From Cypionkella sp. (GTDB taxonomy: Bacteria > Pseudomonadota > Alphaproteobacteria > Rhodobacterales > Rhodobacteraceae), in the NCBI GenBank assembly GCA_023255415.1, contig JALRIN010000007.1, forward strand, positions 34,434 to 98,433: a stretch of 64,000 nucleotides of DNA, in the 5' to 3' direction. This document shows, piece by piece, positions 52,096-60,764 of this stretch. A program made the position numbers and the translations under genes. A model generated the notes under the pieces. That model did no database searches. It had not been told where the DNA came from and worked only from the letters and a program-made list of their open reading frames with translations. Numbering within the stretch: the stretch's first letter is position 1; each line of letters begins with the position of its first letter.

Positions 52096-52401
52096 TGGCG
52101 ATTGGCGGGCGATCAGCAGCAGCAATTTGCAATCGCACGGGCGATGCTGATGCGGCCAAAAGTGCTGTTGCTGGACGAGCCGACCGATGGCATTCAGCCC
52201 AATATCATCCAGAAAATCGGCCATGTTCTGACGCATCTGAAGGCCAAGGGTGATATTTCTATTGTGCTGGTCGAGCAATATTTCGAAATCGCTTATGGCT
52301 TGGCCGATCAGTTTTATGTCGTGCTGCGCGGCGCGGTTTCCGTTTCAGGTGCCAAAGCGAGTTTCGAGAAAGCCGATCTGCGCGCGGATGTTTCGGTCTG
52401 A
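52096..52401 (+). pseudogene. urtE: urtE remnant: C-terminal half of urea ABC ATPase
   Basis: About 100 residues matching the end of UrtE: the ABC signature area appears as AGDQQQQFAIARAMLMRPK, Walker B as VLLLDEPTDGIQPN, followed by IVLVEQYFEIAYGLADQFYV with the H-loop-equivalent region, then the usual short C terminus ending DLRADVSV. The Walker A half is absent, and no urtC or urtD sequence remains. One deletion therefore joined the middle of urtB to the middle of urtE. Stop lies one base before the convergent modA stop. Confidence 0.82.
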
Positions 52402-52402
52402 C

Positions 52403-53161
52403 TTAGGGCGACAACATGGTAAAGCCTTCGGCGGTGAATTTTGCCGCCGCCGCAGGTGCGGTCAGTGCCGCTAAGAACGCCGCATCGGCTTGGTCTGTCG
52501 CGCCTGTCAGCAGGGCAGCAGGATAGATGATGGGCGGATAGCTTTCAGGCGGAAAGCGGCCGACCACGCTGACGCCCGGCTCGGCCTTGGCATCGGTGGC
52601 ATAAACGATGCCAAAGGGGGCTTCGTCACGCGCCACCAAAGCCAACGCCGCACGCACATTTTCCGCCTGCGCGACAGATCCTGCCACAGTGTCCCAAAGC
52701 CCTAAAGACACCAAAGCCGCCTTGCCATATTGCCCTGCGGGCACCGCATCGACCATCGCCATCGCCAGCCTGTTGCCCGCCAAAAGCCCCGCCAGATCAA
52801 GCTTTGCATCAATCTCGACATGCGGCGCGTTTTTGCCGTGCGCGATCAACACAAGGATGTTCTTAACGATGTTTTTCCGGCTTCCCGCTACGATCAGGCC
52901 TGATTTTTCAACCTCATCCATCCAGGCCGGATTGGCCGAGATGAAAATATCAACTGGCGCGCCATTCAGGATCTGCTTGGCCAGCGTGTTCGAACCCGCA
53001 TAGCTGATCACCACCTGATGGCCGGTTTGGGCAGTGAACTCTGTTGCCACCTGATCCAGAGCTGTCTTCAGCGAGGCAGCAGCAAAGACGTTAACCGTTT
53101 CAGCCGCCGCAGCCGAGGTAATGCACAGACCGAGCAAAGCAGAAAACACGTAGCGGCGCAT
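52403..53161 (-). CDS. modA: Molybdate ABC transporter substrate-binding protein
   Basis: Periplasmic molybdate/tungstate binding protein. 252 aa with signal peptide ending in AAAAE near residue 20. Family marks: VNVFAAASLKTALDQVA, the oxyanion site SYAGSNTLAKQI, GAPVDIFISANPAWMD, and the C-terminal AENVRAALALVARDEAPFGIVYATDA. No modB or modC is adjacent, which is unusual; the flanking urt decay may have removed or separated them, or they lie elsewhere. The molybdoenzyme genes coxSLM are 3 kb away. Divergent from zwf across 275 bases. Confidence 0.92.
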   Translation of the reverse strand: MRRYVFSALLGLCITSAAAAETVNVFAAASLKTALDQVATEFTAQTGHQVVISYAGSNTLAKQILNGAPVDIFISANPAWMDEVEKSGLIVAGSRKNIVKNILVLIAHGKNAPHVEIDAKLDLAGLLAGNRLAMAMVDAVPAGQYGKAALVSLGLWDTVAGSVAQAENVRAALALVARDEAPFGIVYATDAKAEPGVSVVGRFPPESYPPIIYPAALLTGATDQADAAFLAALTAPAAAAKFTAEGFTMLSP

Positions 53162-53348
53162 CTGTGCAACTCCTGACTACTGATACACGTGGCATGGCAA
53201 GTCTTGCACCGAGATCTTTGCGGCAACAAGTCCTCTGCGGCTTAGTCGTCTGGAATCTTTTCAACTGCGGCGTCTCGCGCGTGCATTCCAACGCATTGAT
53301 CTAAAACAGCCGCTAGACTTGGCCGCGCGCAACTCGTAAAAGGCCTTC

Positions 53349-53360
53349 GTTAGCGCTAAC
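53349..53360. promoter_or_regulatory. Perfect palindrome GTTAGCGCTAAC upstream of zwf, LacI-family-like operator
   Basis: A 12-base perfect inverted repeat with a central CG, the layout typical of LacI-family operators, lies 77 bases upstream of the zwf ATG and 188 bases upstream of modA. No regulator gene is in the window. Confidence 0.5.
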
Positions 53361-53436
53361 AAGGATGCCGAAATGCCTCTGCGTCTGGTCCATTTGCGCT
53401 GGTCAAGCTATACTGCCAAAAAAGACGAGGTAAGCC

Positions 53437-54891
53437 ATGGTTTCGCGCGTAATTCCGGTTGATGCTTTTGATCTGGTGATCTTTGGCGGCACGGGCGATC
53501 TTGCCAAGCGCAAGATTCTGCCAGGACTTTACCGGCGATTTTTACAAGGTCAAATGACCGAAGACAGCCGGATCATTGGCGCTGCCCGCGCCGATCTGGA
53601 CGATGCAGGCTTTCGCCAGATGGTGGCCGAAGCGATCGAAGAATTCGTGCCCGAAAACCGGCGTGATGCCGCTGTTATTGCGGCGTTTTTGGAAAAAATC
53701 AGCTATATCTCCATTGATGCGCTTGGGGTGACCGGTTGGGATCGGCTGAAAGCCGCCGTGCGCCCTGACATGGTGCGGGCGTTTTATTTCTCGGTCGCGC
53801 CCTCGCTGTTTGGCGATATTGCAGAGCGGCTGCACACCCATGGCATTGCCCATGCTGAAAGCCGCATCGTGGTGGAAAAGCCCTTTGGCCGCGATCTGGC
53901 CTCGGCCAAGGCGCTGAACGCGGTGCTGGCCAAGCATTTCAACGAGGCTCAGATCTACCGTATCGATCATTATCTGGGCAAAGAAACCGTGCAAAACCTG
54001 ATGGCGGTGCGCTTTGCCAATATTTTGTTCGAACCGCTGTGGAAGGCGGAATATGTCGATCATGTGCAGATCACTGTGGCCGAAACTGTCAGCGTCGAAG
54101 GCCGTGGTGCCTATTACGACAAATCGGGTGCGATGCGCGATATGGTGCAAAACCACATGATGCAATTGCTGTGCCTGATTGCGATGGAGCCTCCCTATCA
54201 CTTTGACCCAGATGCTGTGCGCGATGAAAAGTTGAAGGTGATCCGGGCGCTATCGCCGGTGCAGCCCGATGACATTGTGCGCGGCCAATACCGTGCTGGC
54301 AACGGCGAGGGCGGCTATCTGGAACATTGCGAAGACGCCAACAGCAAGACCGAAAGCTATATCGCGCTGAAAACCACGGTGTCGAACTGGCGTTGGCAGG
54401 GCACGCCGTTTTATCTGCGCACCGGCAAGCGCTTGCGCGCACGCGCCAGCGAAATTGCAATCACTTTCAAGCAGCCGCCACATGCGATTTTCGACAATGA
54501 AAGCGGCTGGCATGAAAACGTGCTGGTGATCCGCTTGCAGCCCGATGAGGGCATGAACCTGATGGTGATGATCAAAGAACCGGGGCCGGGCGGCATGCGG
54601 ATGATGCAGGTGCCGCTGGATATGTCCTTTGCCGAGGCTTTGGGCGACGAGGCCGAGGATGTGCCAGACGCCTACGAGCGGCTGATCATGGATGTGATCC
54701 GCGGCAATCAGACTCTGTTCATGCGTGGCGACGAGGTCGAGTCAGCTTGGGCCTGGACCGATCCGATCATCCAAGGCTGGGAGGCGCGTGGTGACAAACC
54801 GCAAGCCTATGACGCGGGCTCTTCCGGGCCAGAGGATGCGCTGATGCTGATGCACCGCGACGGCCGCCGTTGGCGCGAGATCAAGAAATGA
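53437..54891 (+). CDS. zwf: Glucose-6-phosphate 1-dehydrogenase
   Basis: Oxidises glucose-6-phosphate to 6-phosphoglucono-lactone with NADP(+)/NAD(+), the entry to the oxidative pentose phosphate and Entner-Doudoroff routes. 484 aa. Dinucleotide fold IFGGTGDLAKRKILPGLY, active-site RIDHYLGKETVQNLMAVRF (split by the strand boundary) and substrate-site EPPYHFDPDAVRDEK are intact. First gene of zwf-pgl-pgi; the stop overlaps the pgl start (ATGA). Confidence 0.96.
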   Translation: MVSRVIPVDAFDLVIFGGTGDLAKRKILPGLYRRFLQGQMTEDSRIIGAARADLDDAGFRQMVAEAIEEFVPENRRDAAVIAAFLEKISYISIDALGVTGWDRLKAAVRPDMVRAFYFSVAPSLFGDIAERLHTHGIAHAESRIVVEKPFGRDLASAKALNAVLAKHFNEAQIYRIDHYLGKETVQNLMAVRFANILFEPLWKAEYVDHVQITVAETVSVEGRGAYYDKSGAMRDMVQNHMMQLLCLIAMEPPYHFDPDAVRDEKLKVIRALSPVQPDDIVRGQYRAGNGEGGYLEHCEDANSKTESYIALKTTVSNWRWQGTPFYLRTGKRLRARASEIAITFKQPPHAIFDNESGWHENVLVIRLQPDEGMNLMVMIKEPGPGGMRMMQVPLDMSFAEALGDEAEDVPDAYERLIMDVIRGNQTLFMRGDEVESAWAWTDPIIQGWEARGDKPQAYDAGSSGPEDALMLMHRDGRRWREIKK

Positions 54892-55559
54892 GGATCGAGA
54901 CCTATCCCGACCGCGAAGCGCTGATGATTGGCGTTGCAGACCGCATGGCCTCTGATCTGCGCGAGGAACTTTTTGCCCAGGGACGGGCTTCGCTTTGCGT
55001 GCCGGGCGGCACCACGCCGGGCCCGGTGTTTGATATCTTATCCGCGGTCAGTCTGGATTGGGTCAATATTGCCGTGGTTCTGAACGACGAGCGTTGGGTT
55101 GGCGAAGATAGCCCGCGTTCGAACACCGCCTTGTTGCGCGCGCGGCTTTTGGTGGATAAGGCGGCGGCAGCGCAGCTTTTGCCGCTTTATGCCCCGACCG
55201 AAATGCCCGAAGCGGCGCTTGCGGACCTGTCAAAGGCGATTGCGCCGCATCTGCCTTTGTCGGTTTTGCTGTTGGGGATGGGGGCGGATATGCACACGGC
55301 AAGCCTATTTCCCGGTGCCGATCTTTTGGCCGAAGCACTTAGCCCCGAGGCTCCGATCCTGCTGCCAATGCGCGCCGAGGCTGCGGGCGAACCGCGCATC
55401 ACCCTGACCGCGCCAGTGCTGGCGGCTGCAAAAAATATCCATATTCTGATCACCGGCGCCGAAAAACGTGCAGCCATCGAGGCGGCTTTGCATCTGTCAC
55501 CGCTTGAGGCCCCCGTGCGCGCGGTGCTCGATCACGCAACAATTCATTGGGCGGAGTAA
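54888..55559 (+). CDS. pgl: 6-phosphogluconolactonase
   Basis: Hydrolyses 6-phosphoglucono-1,5-lactone to 6-phosphogluconate. 223 aa of the DevB/SOL type related to glucosamine-6-phosphate isomerases: SLCVPGGTTPGPVFDIL, VLNDERWVGEDSPRSNTALL and LLLGMGADMHTASLFPGA are the diagnostic blocks. ATG 54888 overlaps the zwf stop; three bases separate its stop from the pgi start. Confidence 0.94.
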   Translation: MRIETYPDREALMIGVADRMASDLREELFAQGRASLCVPGGTTPGPVFDILSAVSLDWVNIAVVLNDERWVGEDSPRSNTALLRARLLVDKAAAAQLLPLYAPTEMPEAALADLSKAIAPHLPLSVLLLGMGADMHTASLFPGADLLAEALSPEAPILLPMRAEAAGEPRITLTAPVLAAAKNIHILITGAEKRAAIEAALHLSPLEAPVRAVLDHATIHWAE

Positions 55560-55562
55560 TTC

Positions 55563-57164
55563 ATGTCAAAATGGCAACCCTTGCAGGCCTATCACGCATC
55601 GGTGGCGACGCGGCCGCTGATCGCTTTGTTCAACGAAACCGATCGGGCTGTGGAGTTTTCCGTTTCTGCCGATCAGATGATGCTGGATTATTCAAAGACA
55701 AATATTGACAGCAAAACCAAAGACTTGCTGATCGACCTTGCCAAGGTTTCGGGCGTGGCTGAAAAGCGTGCGGCGATGTTTTCGGGCGAAAAGATCAATG
55801 ATACCGAAGGCCGCGCCGTGTTGCACACCGCTTTGCGGGCGGGGCCAGAGGCGGTCATCCGTGTGGATGGGGCCGATGTCATGCCCGAGTTGCGCAACAC
55901 GCTGGTGCGGATGGCAGGCTTTGCCCGCGATCTGCGCGCAGGCCGTATCGCCGGGCAGGGTGGTGCGATTACCGATGTCATCAACATCGGCATTGGTGGC
56001 TCTGATCTGGGGCCGGTGATGGCGACGCTGGCGCTTGCGCCCTATCACGACGGGCCGCGGGTGCATTATGTCAGCAATGTTGACGGCGCCCATATTGCTG
56101 ATGTGATCAAGGGGCTGAACCCCGAGACCACTCTGGTGATCGTGGCCTCGAAAACCTTTACCACCATCGAGACGATGACCAATGCCGAGACCGCGCGGCG
56201 CTGGATGGCGGGCAAAGTGCGCAACACCGGCGCGCAGTTTGCCGCCGTTTCCACCGCTGCCGAAAAGACCGCCGCGATGGGCATTGATCCGTCGCGGGTG
56301 TTTGGCTTTGAAGATTGGGTCGGCGGGCGCTATTCGATCTGGGGGCCGATTGGTCTGGCGCTGATGATCGCAATTGGGCCAGAGCGGTTTGAAGAGTTTC
56401 TGGCCGGTGGTCGCGCCATGGATCAGCATTTCCTGACCGCCGCGTTTGAGCACAATATGCCGGTCATGCTGGCCTTGGTCGGCATCTGGCACAACCAGAT
56501 TTGCGACTATAGCACCCGCGCGGTTTTGCCCTATGATCAACGTCTTAGCCGGTTGCCGGCCTATTTGCAGCAGCTGGAAATGGAAAGCAACGGCAAGTCG
56601 GTGGCGATGGATGGCAGCGCGCTTGCGACCCAGGCCGGCCCGGTGGTTTGGGGCGAACCCGGCACCAACGGCCAGCACGCGTTTTATCAGCTGATCCACC
56701 AAGGCACCCGCGTCGTGCCTTGCGAATTCATGATCGCGCGCTCGGGCCATGAGGCCGATCTGGCGCATCAGCATCTGCTGCTGGCCTCGAACTGCCTTGC
56801 CCAATCCGAAGCGCTGATGCGCGGGCGGTCTTTGGCCGAGGCAACCGCGATCATGGCGAAAAAGGGTCTGACGGGGGCCGAGCTTGACCGCCAGGCCCGC
56901 CACCGCGTCTTTGCGGGCAATCGCCCTTCAACGACGCTGGTCTATCCGCTGCTGACGCCTTTCGTTCTGGGCCAGATCATCGCGCTTTATGAACATCGGG
57001 TGTTTGTCGAAGGCGTGATCTTGGGCCTGAATTCCTATGACCAATGGGGCGTGGAATTGGGCAAAGAGCTGGCGCTGGCGCTGCAGCCGATCCTTGAAGG
57101 CAAAGACACCGCAGCGGGCAAAGATGGCTCGACGCAGGCGCTGGTCGCCTATTTGCGCGGCTAA
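55563..57164 (+). CDS. pgi: Glucose-6-phosphate isomerase
   Basis: Interconverts glucose-6-phosphate and fructose-6-phosphate. 533 aa. Signatures NIGIGGSDLGPVMATLAL, the PGI block GRYSIWGPIGLALMIAIG (DWVGGRYSIWGP), and the catalytic Lys/His/Glu regions TNGQHAFYQLIHQGT and GVELGKELALAL are present. Last gene of the zwf-pgl-pgi operon, followed by a hairpin. In bacteria that grow by the ED route, Pgi recycles fructose-6-phosphate back to glucose-6-phosphate. Confidence 0.96.
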   Translation: MSKWQPLQAYHASVATRPLIALFNETDRAVEFSVSADQMMLDYSKTNIDSKTKDLLIDLAKVSGVAEKRAAMFSGEKINDTEGRAVLHTALRAGPEAVIRVDGADVMPELRNTLVRMAGFARDLRAGRIAGQGGAITDVINIGIGGSDLGPVMATLALAPYHDGPRVHYVSNVDGAHIADVIKGLNPETTLVIVASKTFTTIETMTNAETARRWMAGKVRNTGAQFAAVSTAAEKTAAMGIDPSRVFGFEDWVGGRYSIWGPIGLALMIAIGPERFEEFLAGGRAMDQHFLTAAFEHNMPVMLALVGIWHNQICDYSTRAVLPYDQRLSRLPAYLQQLEMESNGKSVAMDGSALATQAGPVVWGEPGTNGQHAFYQLIHQGTRVVPCEFMIARSGHEADLAHQHLLLASNCLAQSEALMRGRSLAEATAIMAKKGLTGAELDRQARHRVFAGNRPSTTLVYPLLTPFVLGQIIALYEHRVFVEGVILGLNSYDQWGVELGKELALALQPILEGKDTAAGKDGSTQALVAYLRG

Positions 57165-57169
57165 AAGCG

Positions 57170-57192
57170 GGCGCAGCCAGAAGGGCTGCGCC
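57170..57192. terminator. Hairpin between convergent pgi and ridA
   Basis: Perfect nine-base stem GGCGCAGCC / GGCTGCGCC with AGAAG loop, six bases past the pgi stop and eight before the ridA stop on the other strand. Only short A/T flanks, so a moderately strong bidirectional terminator. Confidence 0.65.
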
Positions 57193-57199
57193 ATAGTCT

Positions 57200-57550
57200 T
57201 CAGGCGAGGGCCGCGGTCACTATTACCTCGACCAAATAGCCGGGCGCTGCCAGCTTTGCTTCGCCAGTGGCGCGCGCAGGCGTGTGACCCTGTGGCACCC
57301 ATGCGTCCCAAACCGCGTTCATTTCGGCAAAATCGGCCATATCGGCCAGCCAGATCTGTGTCGATAGAATGCGGGTCTTATCAGTGCCAGCGGCGGCCAG
57401 AATGCGGTCTACCTCGGCAAGGCAGGTCTTGGTCTGCTGGGTAACGCTTTCGCCAGCGGTGCCAACCTGACCGGCAAGCCAAGCAATGCCGTTATAGCAA
57501 ACGGCTTCCGACATGCGGGCGCCAACACCGATACGTTTGATCTCGCTCAT
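57200..57550 (-). CDS. RidA (YjgF/YER057c/UK114) family protein
   Basis: Small trimeric enamine/imine deaminase family that protects PLP enzymes from reactive intermediates. 116 aa. Features: INGIAWLAGQVG-like YNGIAWLAGQVG, SVTQQTKTCLAEVDRILAAAG, ILSTQIWLADMADFAEMNAVW and PARATGEAKLAAPGYLVEVIV, with the substrate-carboxylate Arg in the PARAT segment. AAAGGA precedes ATG 57550; a much longer open frame upstream is not coding. This is one of several RidA subgroups, not necessarily canonical RidA. Confidence 0.9.
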   Translation of the reverse strand: MSEIKRIGVGARMSEAVCYNGIAWLAGQVGTAGESVTQQTKTCLAEVDRILAAAGTDKTRILSTQIWLADMADFAEMNAVWDAWVPQGHTPARATGEAKLAAPGYLVEVIVTAALA

Positions 57551-58071
57551 GGAATATCCTTTCAGAAACACAGGGGTCACTGCGGCCTTGCTAACCCAAT
57601 GCGATGCAAAGGGAAAGAGAGCCGCCCCAGAGATTGGCTTTGCCCAGGGTGGGCTGCATTTGCCGCTGTGGTTGGACAGGCACTTGGCGATGTTCAACTT
57701 TATACTAGCCGATAAATTCAACTTGGTGCCAAATCGGGTGGCTTCGATTGTGATCAGTGGCCATGCCGCGAGCCTTGCGCTGCTGCCCTTGGGGCTGTGG
57801 CTAGCGCATTGAAAGCGCCTTCGTTCAGGCACTGCCGCATCGGCTCTTGCGCCAATATCATGTTGCGCAGGGCATGTTTCTGCGGCGATGATGTTTGAAA
57901 ACCGTGAATTTGCAGAACATTGGCGGCCAGAGGTGGAAGGATCGCACACCAAGCTGGCCTTTTCAAAGCATATCAATCTTGCCTTTTGGTTGTTATTTTA
58001 AATCAATTAACTTTTTCAAAAACCACCCCTATGTTGGTCCAAAGATAAAGTACAGAATACGGAGAGGTCCC
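57551..58071. other. 521-base gap with no recognisable gene
   Basis: Base composition falls from GC-rich near ridA to AT-rich near the next gene. Short open frames exist in both directions but none has a ribosome site with family-like content. The last 60 bases carry the ribosome site of the exported protein downstream. Confidence 0.5.
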
Positions 58072-59016
58072 GTGCGCATTTCTTATCGTTCGTTGATCCT
58101 GACCTTGGGAGCCATTTTCGCGACATCCCTGGTTTTTATGGCCAATGATGTGAATGCCTCAGATGATTTCTGTGGCGAGCAGGACAGCCAAGCGACCATC
58201 CATGCGAATATTCCCATTTTGCGCACCGGGAACCTTTATGACTTTCTAGAGTCGCAAAAAATCAGCCGATATGACGGGATAGAAAGATTCCTAAAGGAAA
58301 CACCGAATATTGCCGAAAGCACAAAAAGCAGCCTGTCAGATGTCTTGAGCTATCTTTATGGTTTGAATGAACTCTACGGCTATATGGCGAAAGACTCTAG
58401 TGAGGGGATTGGAAATCTTATTTCAGAGCGACTGCGCGGCGAAATTGATAATCTTTATTTTACACAGAACACGCAAAACCGAAGGATTTCATTCAAGGAT
58501 CTTGTGAGCGATGACATAAGTCTGAGTTATGCAGCCTATGGAACCTATACGTTTATTTCTGCGAAAGATATTTCGATAACGCTGAAGATTGTCAGACTGG
58601 TTGATGGTGAGACTCGAACATTTTTTGGTACAGGCGAAGTGCTAGAGGCAACACGGCAGCTGGCATTTAATATATTTGACGCCTTCCAATTCCCAAGCCG
58701 GCAAAGCATTACAAATCCTTTTGAAGGAAAGGCATGGGTCGGTGGCTTAAGCGATGGCCTTGGCCGCGAAATGCGTATTTCGGACGCAGAAGCCTACTGC
58801 AAGGCTCTTGGCGCAGAATTACCCAGTAAAACTGATATAATGTTAGCGGCTAATTTAGGTGTATATCTGACAGGTGCGCGGATAGATATACAAAAACCTT
58901 ATGTAGTAAACGACGAGAATATGGTTAAAACATATATCCCTGCGGTGGGAAGCTGCAGTCCCCAAAGTAATGATAAAACTGAGGCTGCTATCATTCTGTG
59001 CTTAAAGACAAAATAA
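58072..59016 (+). CDS. Exported protein of unknown function, AT-rich
   Basis: I do not recognise this family. 314 aa from GTG 58072, selected because GGAGAGG lies seven bases upstream and the resulting N terminus is a clean signal peptide (MRISYRSLILTLGAIFATSL, then VNA|SDDFC). The open frame continues 59 codons upstream but without a ribosome site. The mature part is mostly alpha/beta and polar. Residues ~245-280 (RISDAEAYCKALGAELPSKT) resemble the C-terminal edge of formylglycine-generating-enzyme-like or DUF1566 modules, a weak similarity. Cysteines are few (near residues 34, 263, 301, 311), so disulfides are possible. Codon use is AT-rich and unlike the surrounding genes, consistent with transfer. 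Confidence 0.65.
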   Translation: MRISYRSLILTLGAIFATSLVFMANDVNASDDFCGEQDSQATIHANIPILRTGNLYDFLESQKISRYDGIERFLKETPNIAESTKSSLSDVLSYLYGLNELYGYMAKDSSEGIGNLISERLRGEIDNLYFTQNTQNRRISFKDLVSDDISLSYAAYGTYTFISAKDISITLKIVRLVDGETRTFFGTGEVLEATRQLAFNIFDAFQFPSRQSITNPFEGKAWVGGLSDGLGREMRISDAEAYCKALGAELPSKTDIMLAANLGVYLTGARIDIQKPYVVNDENMVKTYIPAVGSCSPQSNDKTEAAIILCLKTK

Positions 59017-59145
59017 TGATATAGCGTTCTTAAAGAGTATTTTGTGAAGTTTTTTCTGGCCACTATCCATTTATATATTATTTTCAATGTAGTGTCGTTA
59101 AGGCATAAATAATGATGTTGTAAACATACCTTTACCTGGAGAGCA

Positions 59146-59622
59146 TTATGCGTCTTTGTAGGTTTTTATAACAAAAATTAAAGCGATAATTAAGATTGGA
59201 CGACTTAAGAAAAAGATAGAAAATATTGGAAGTTCGGTTGCATTATAATGTGCATACATTATTAAAAACTGATCGAAAGTCGCATTTAATACATACATCA
59301 AGGCGATGGTCGAGACAAAGCGAAAGCTCATCCCAAAATAAAAAGAAAGATTAAATGCAGATATGATCCACAAGAAGGCGAGTGCTCTTCTTCCAAGGAA
59401 GGTCTCATAATTGCTTTCTACGAGCTGCGGATTTATGGCGCCTGTAAAATAATTTGAAATTAGAAAATAAATTAATATGATCGCTGCTGCGTAAGTGTTT
59501 ATAAGATAAAAATTAAACCTAAAGAACATGCTTTGGTTTGATGTCCGCCTGATATTCAAAGTCTCATTGCTGAACATGTTCAGCAAGGCTTGGTATTCTT
59601 CATCGTCAAGTTTTATCTTCAT
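59146..59622 (-). CDS. Small integral membrane protein of unknown function (B of pair)
   Basis: 158 aa, AT-rich. About 25 charged N-terminal residues (KIKLDDEEYQALLNMFSNE) followed by four hydrophobic helices at about 37-58, 76-98, 102-125 and 133-153, ending FLSRPILIIALIFVIKTYKD. Its ATG lies one base after the stop of the upstream 149-aa gene (TGAAATG), so the two are translationally coupled. The last two helices line up with those of the neighbour, including the shared RPxxIIAL end, suggesting divergent copies. Family and function unknown. Confidence 0.65.
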   Translation of the reverse strand: MKIKLDDEEYQALLNMFSNETLNIRRTSNQSMFFRFNFYLINTYAAAIILIYFLISNYFTGAINPQLVESNYETFLGRRALAFLWIISAFNLSFYFGMSFRFVSTIALMYVLNATFDQFLIMYAHYNATELPIFSIFFLSRPILIIALIFVIKTYKDA

Positions 59623-59623
59623 T

Positions 59624-60073
59624 TCAATAACCTTGGCTTGATCTAAAGTTCAACTCAAGACACATCCATGCTAATGCAATGATAACAAAGGGTCTGAGTG
59701 CAAAAACAATTTTTACAATTGCAAGATCTGGGTATTTAACCAAGTCATAGAGCACGAGGTAATCATCGATATACATCGTGATCGTCCAGGCCGTTATTAT
59801 TTTAAGGAATATAAGTGCAATTTTACGTTTCTTCCACAATAAATATGGAAATATCGCAAGCGAAATTGCAATAATAGATACTCGGATCGAACTAAGCTTA
59901 AACGCAACCCCGTTTGAAAAATTTTCAGAATCAAGGATGGCATCTAAATCTGGCACAAGTATCGCCAGAATCGCAAGCGTCCCAACAGCATAGACAAGAA
60001 CACAGGCTGCCCAAAACACAATCGAGAGTTTTGGCTTGTTTTCCCAAATGCCTTTAATTGCATTCGTCAGCAT
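59624..60073 (-). CDS. Small integral membrane protein of unknown function (A of pair)
   Basis: 149 aa, AT-rich, four predicted helices at about 18-42, 62-82, 88-108 and 120-141. Ends LRPFVIIALAWMCLELNFR, matching the end of the coupled downstream protein; the third helix region TMYIDDYLVLYDLVKYPDL also parallels ATFDQFLIMYAHYNATELP of the partner. ATG 60073 has ACAGGACC upstream. No signal peptide or catalytic motif visible. Could be a two-component membrane complex, but nothing in the sequence names it. Confidence 0.65.
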   Translation of the reverse strand: MLTNAIKGIWENKPKLSIVFWAACVLVYAVGTLAILAILVPDLDAILDSENFSNGVAFKLSSIRVSIIAISLAIFPYLLWKKRKIALIFLKIITAWTITMYIDDYLVLYDLVKYPDLAIVKIVFALRPFVIIALAWMCLELNFRSSQGY

Positions 60074-60339
60074 TTGTTTGGTCCTGTTCTGGTCGTATGA
60101 CTGCTCATATTAGTCTCAATGGCACCTTTGGGCAATAAGTCGATTTTTGATTACTTTGGTTAACATTATTTTCTTCGCGTAATCAGGCTGTATAAACTCA
60201 AAGTTGTTGTCTTTTGCAACCTAAAGATGTGGAATTTTCGTAAGTAAACGATCGATATTACCCTGAACTATTCGCTCATTGTCGATGCAAGCCCTGCGGA
60301 TGGCCGTCTGGTAGCGCAAACCAAGGTTCATTTTTAGTC

Positions 60340-60620
60340 TGACCTGAACTCTCACTTCACTGGCTCTGGGCGGCAGAAGTCCTTGGATTGCAAAAATCTG
60401 TTCCCCGGCATGTGCTGCTGCAGAAACCGTGGGGACAACATTTCGGTGGAAGGCTTCGTCAATCTGCTCAAACACAAGGGTATCAGGCGGAGAAAATACA
60501 AAACCTATGAAGAAGCCCGCATATACGTGTTCGATTAGATCGCGTTTTCCTAAAACTCGACGCGCAACCACATCGTGAAGGGTATGCTGTCGTCTAGACT
60601 TCGAACAACATAGATTGAAC
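60340..60620 (+). pseudogene. IS3-family transposase (OrfB) C-terminal remnant
   Basis: Translating 60434 onward gives GDNISVEGFVNLLKHKGIRR then RKYKTYEEARIYVFD, a clear match to the end of IS3 OrfB integrases (GNCHDNAVVESFF...RRRKYKTREEAR...VFDYIEMFYNPxR). The frame then carries TAG and TAA exactly where the family has tyrosines, followed by NSTRNHIVKGMLSS, equal to NPTRKHVRNGMLSP. Upstream (about 60340-60430) similarity fades to a vague HSDQGSQ-like piece. The catalytic DDE residues other than this Glu-helix neighbourhood are absent. No terminal inverted repeats were found. Long dead. Confidence 0.8.
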
Positions 60621-60764
60621 CTGTAAGGCGCCTGCGCATCTTGGGGCCGTCCTTATATGGGTGTCCTGTGCGTCTGAGCGATTGCTTTTGTTTTCCAGAT
60701 GTATGAAGCAGTCAATGCCTCAATTTTCCTAAGCTATTGAGAAACATAAGAAATGCAGGTGAGC

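Noticed and set aside
60221..60571. 116-aa minus-strand open frame
   Set aside because: Antisense of the IS3 remnant; the plus strand matches a transposase and this frame matches nothing I recognise.
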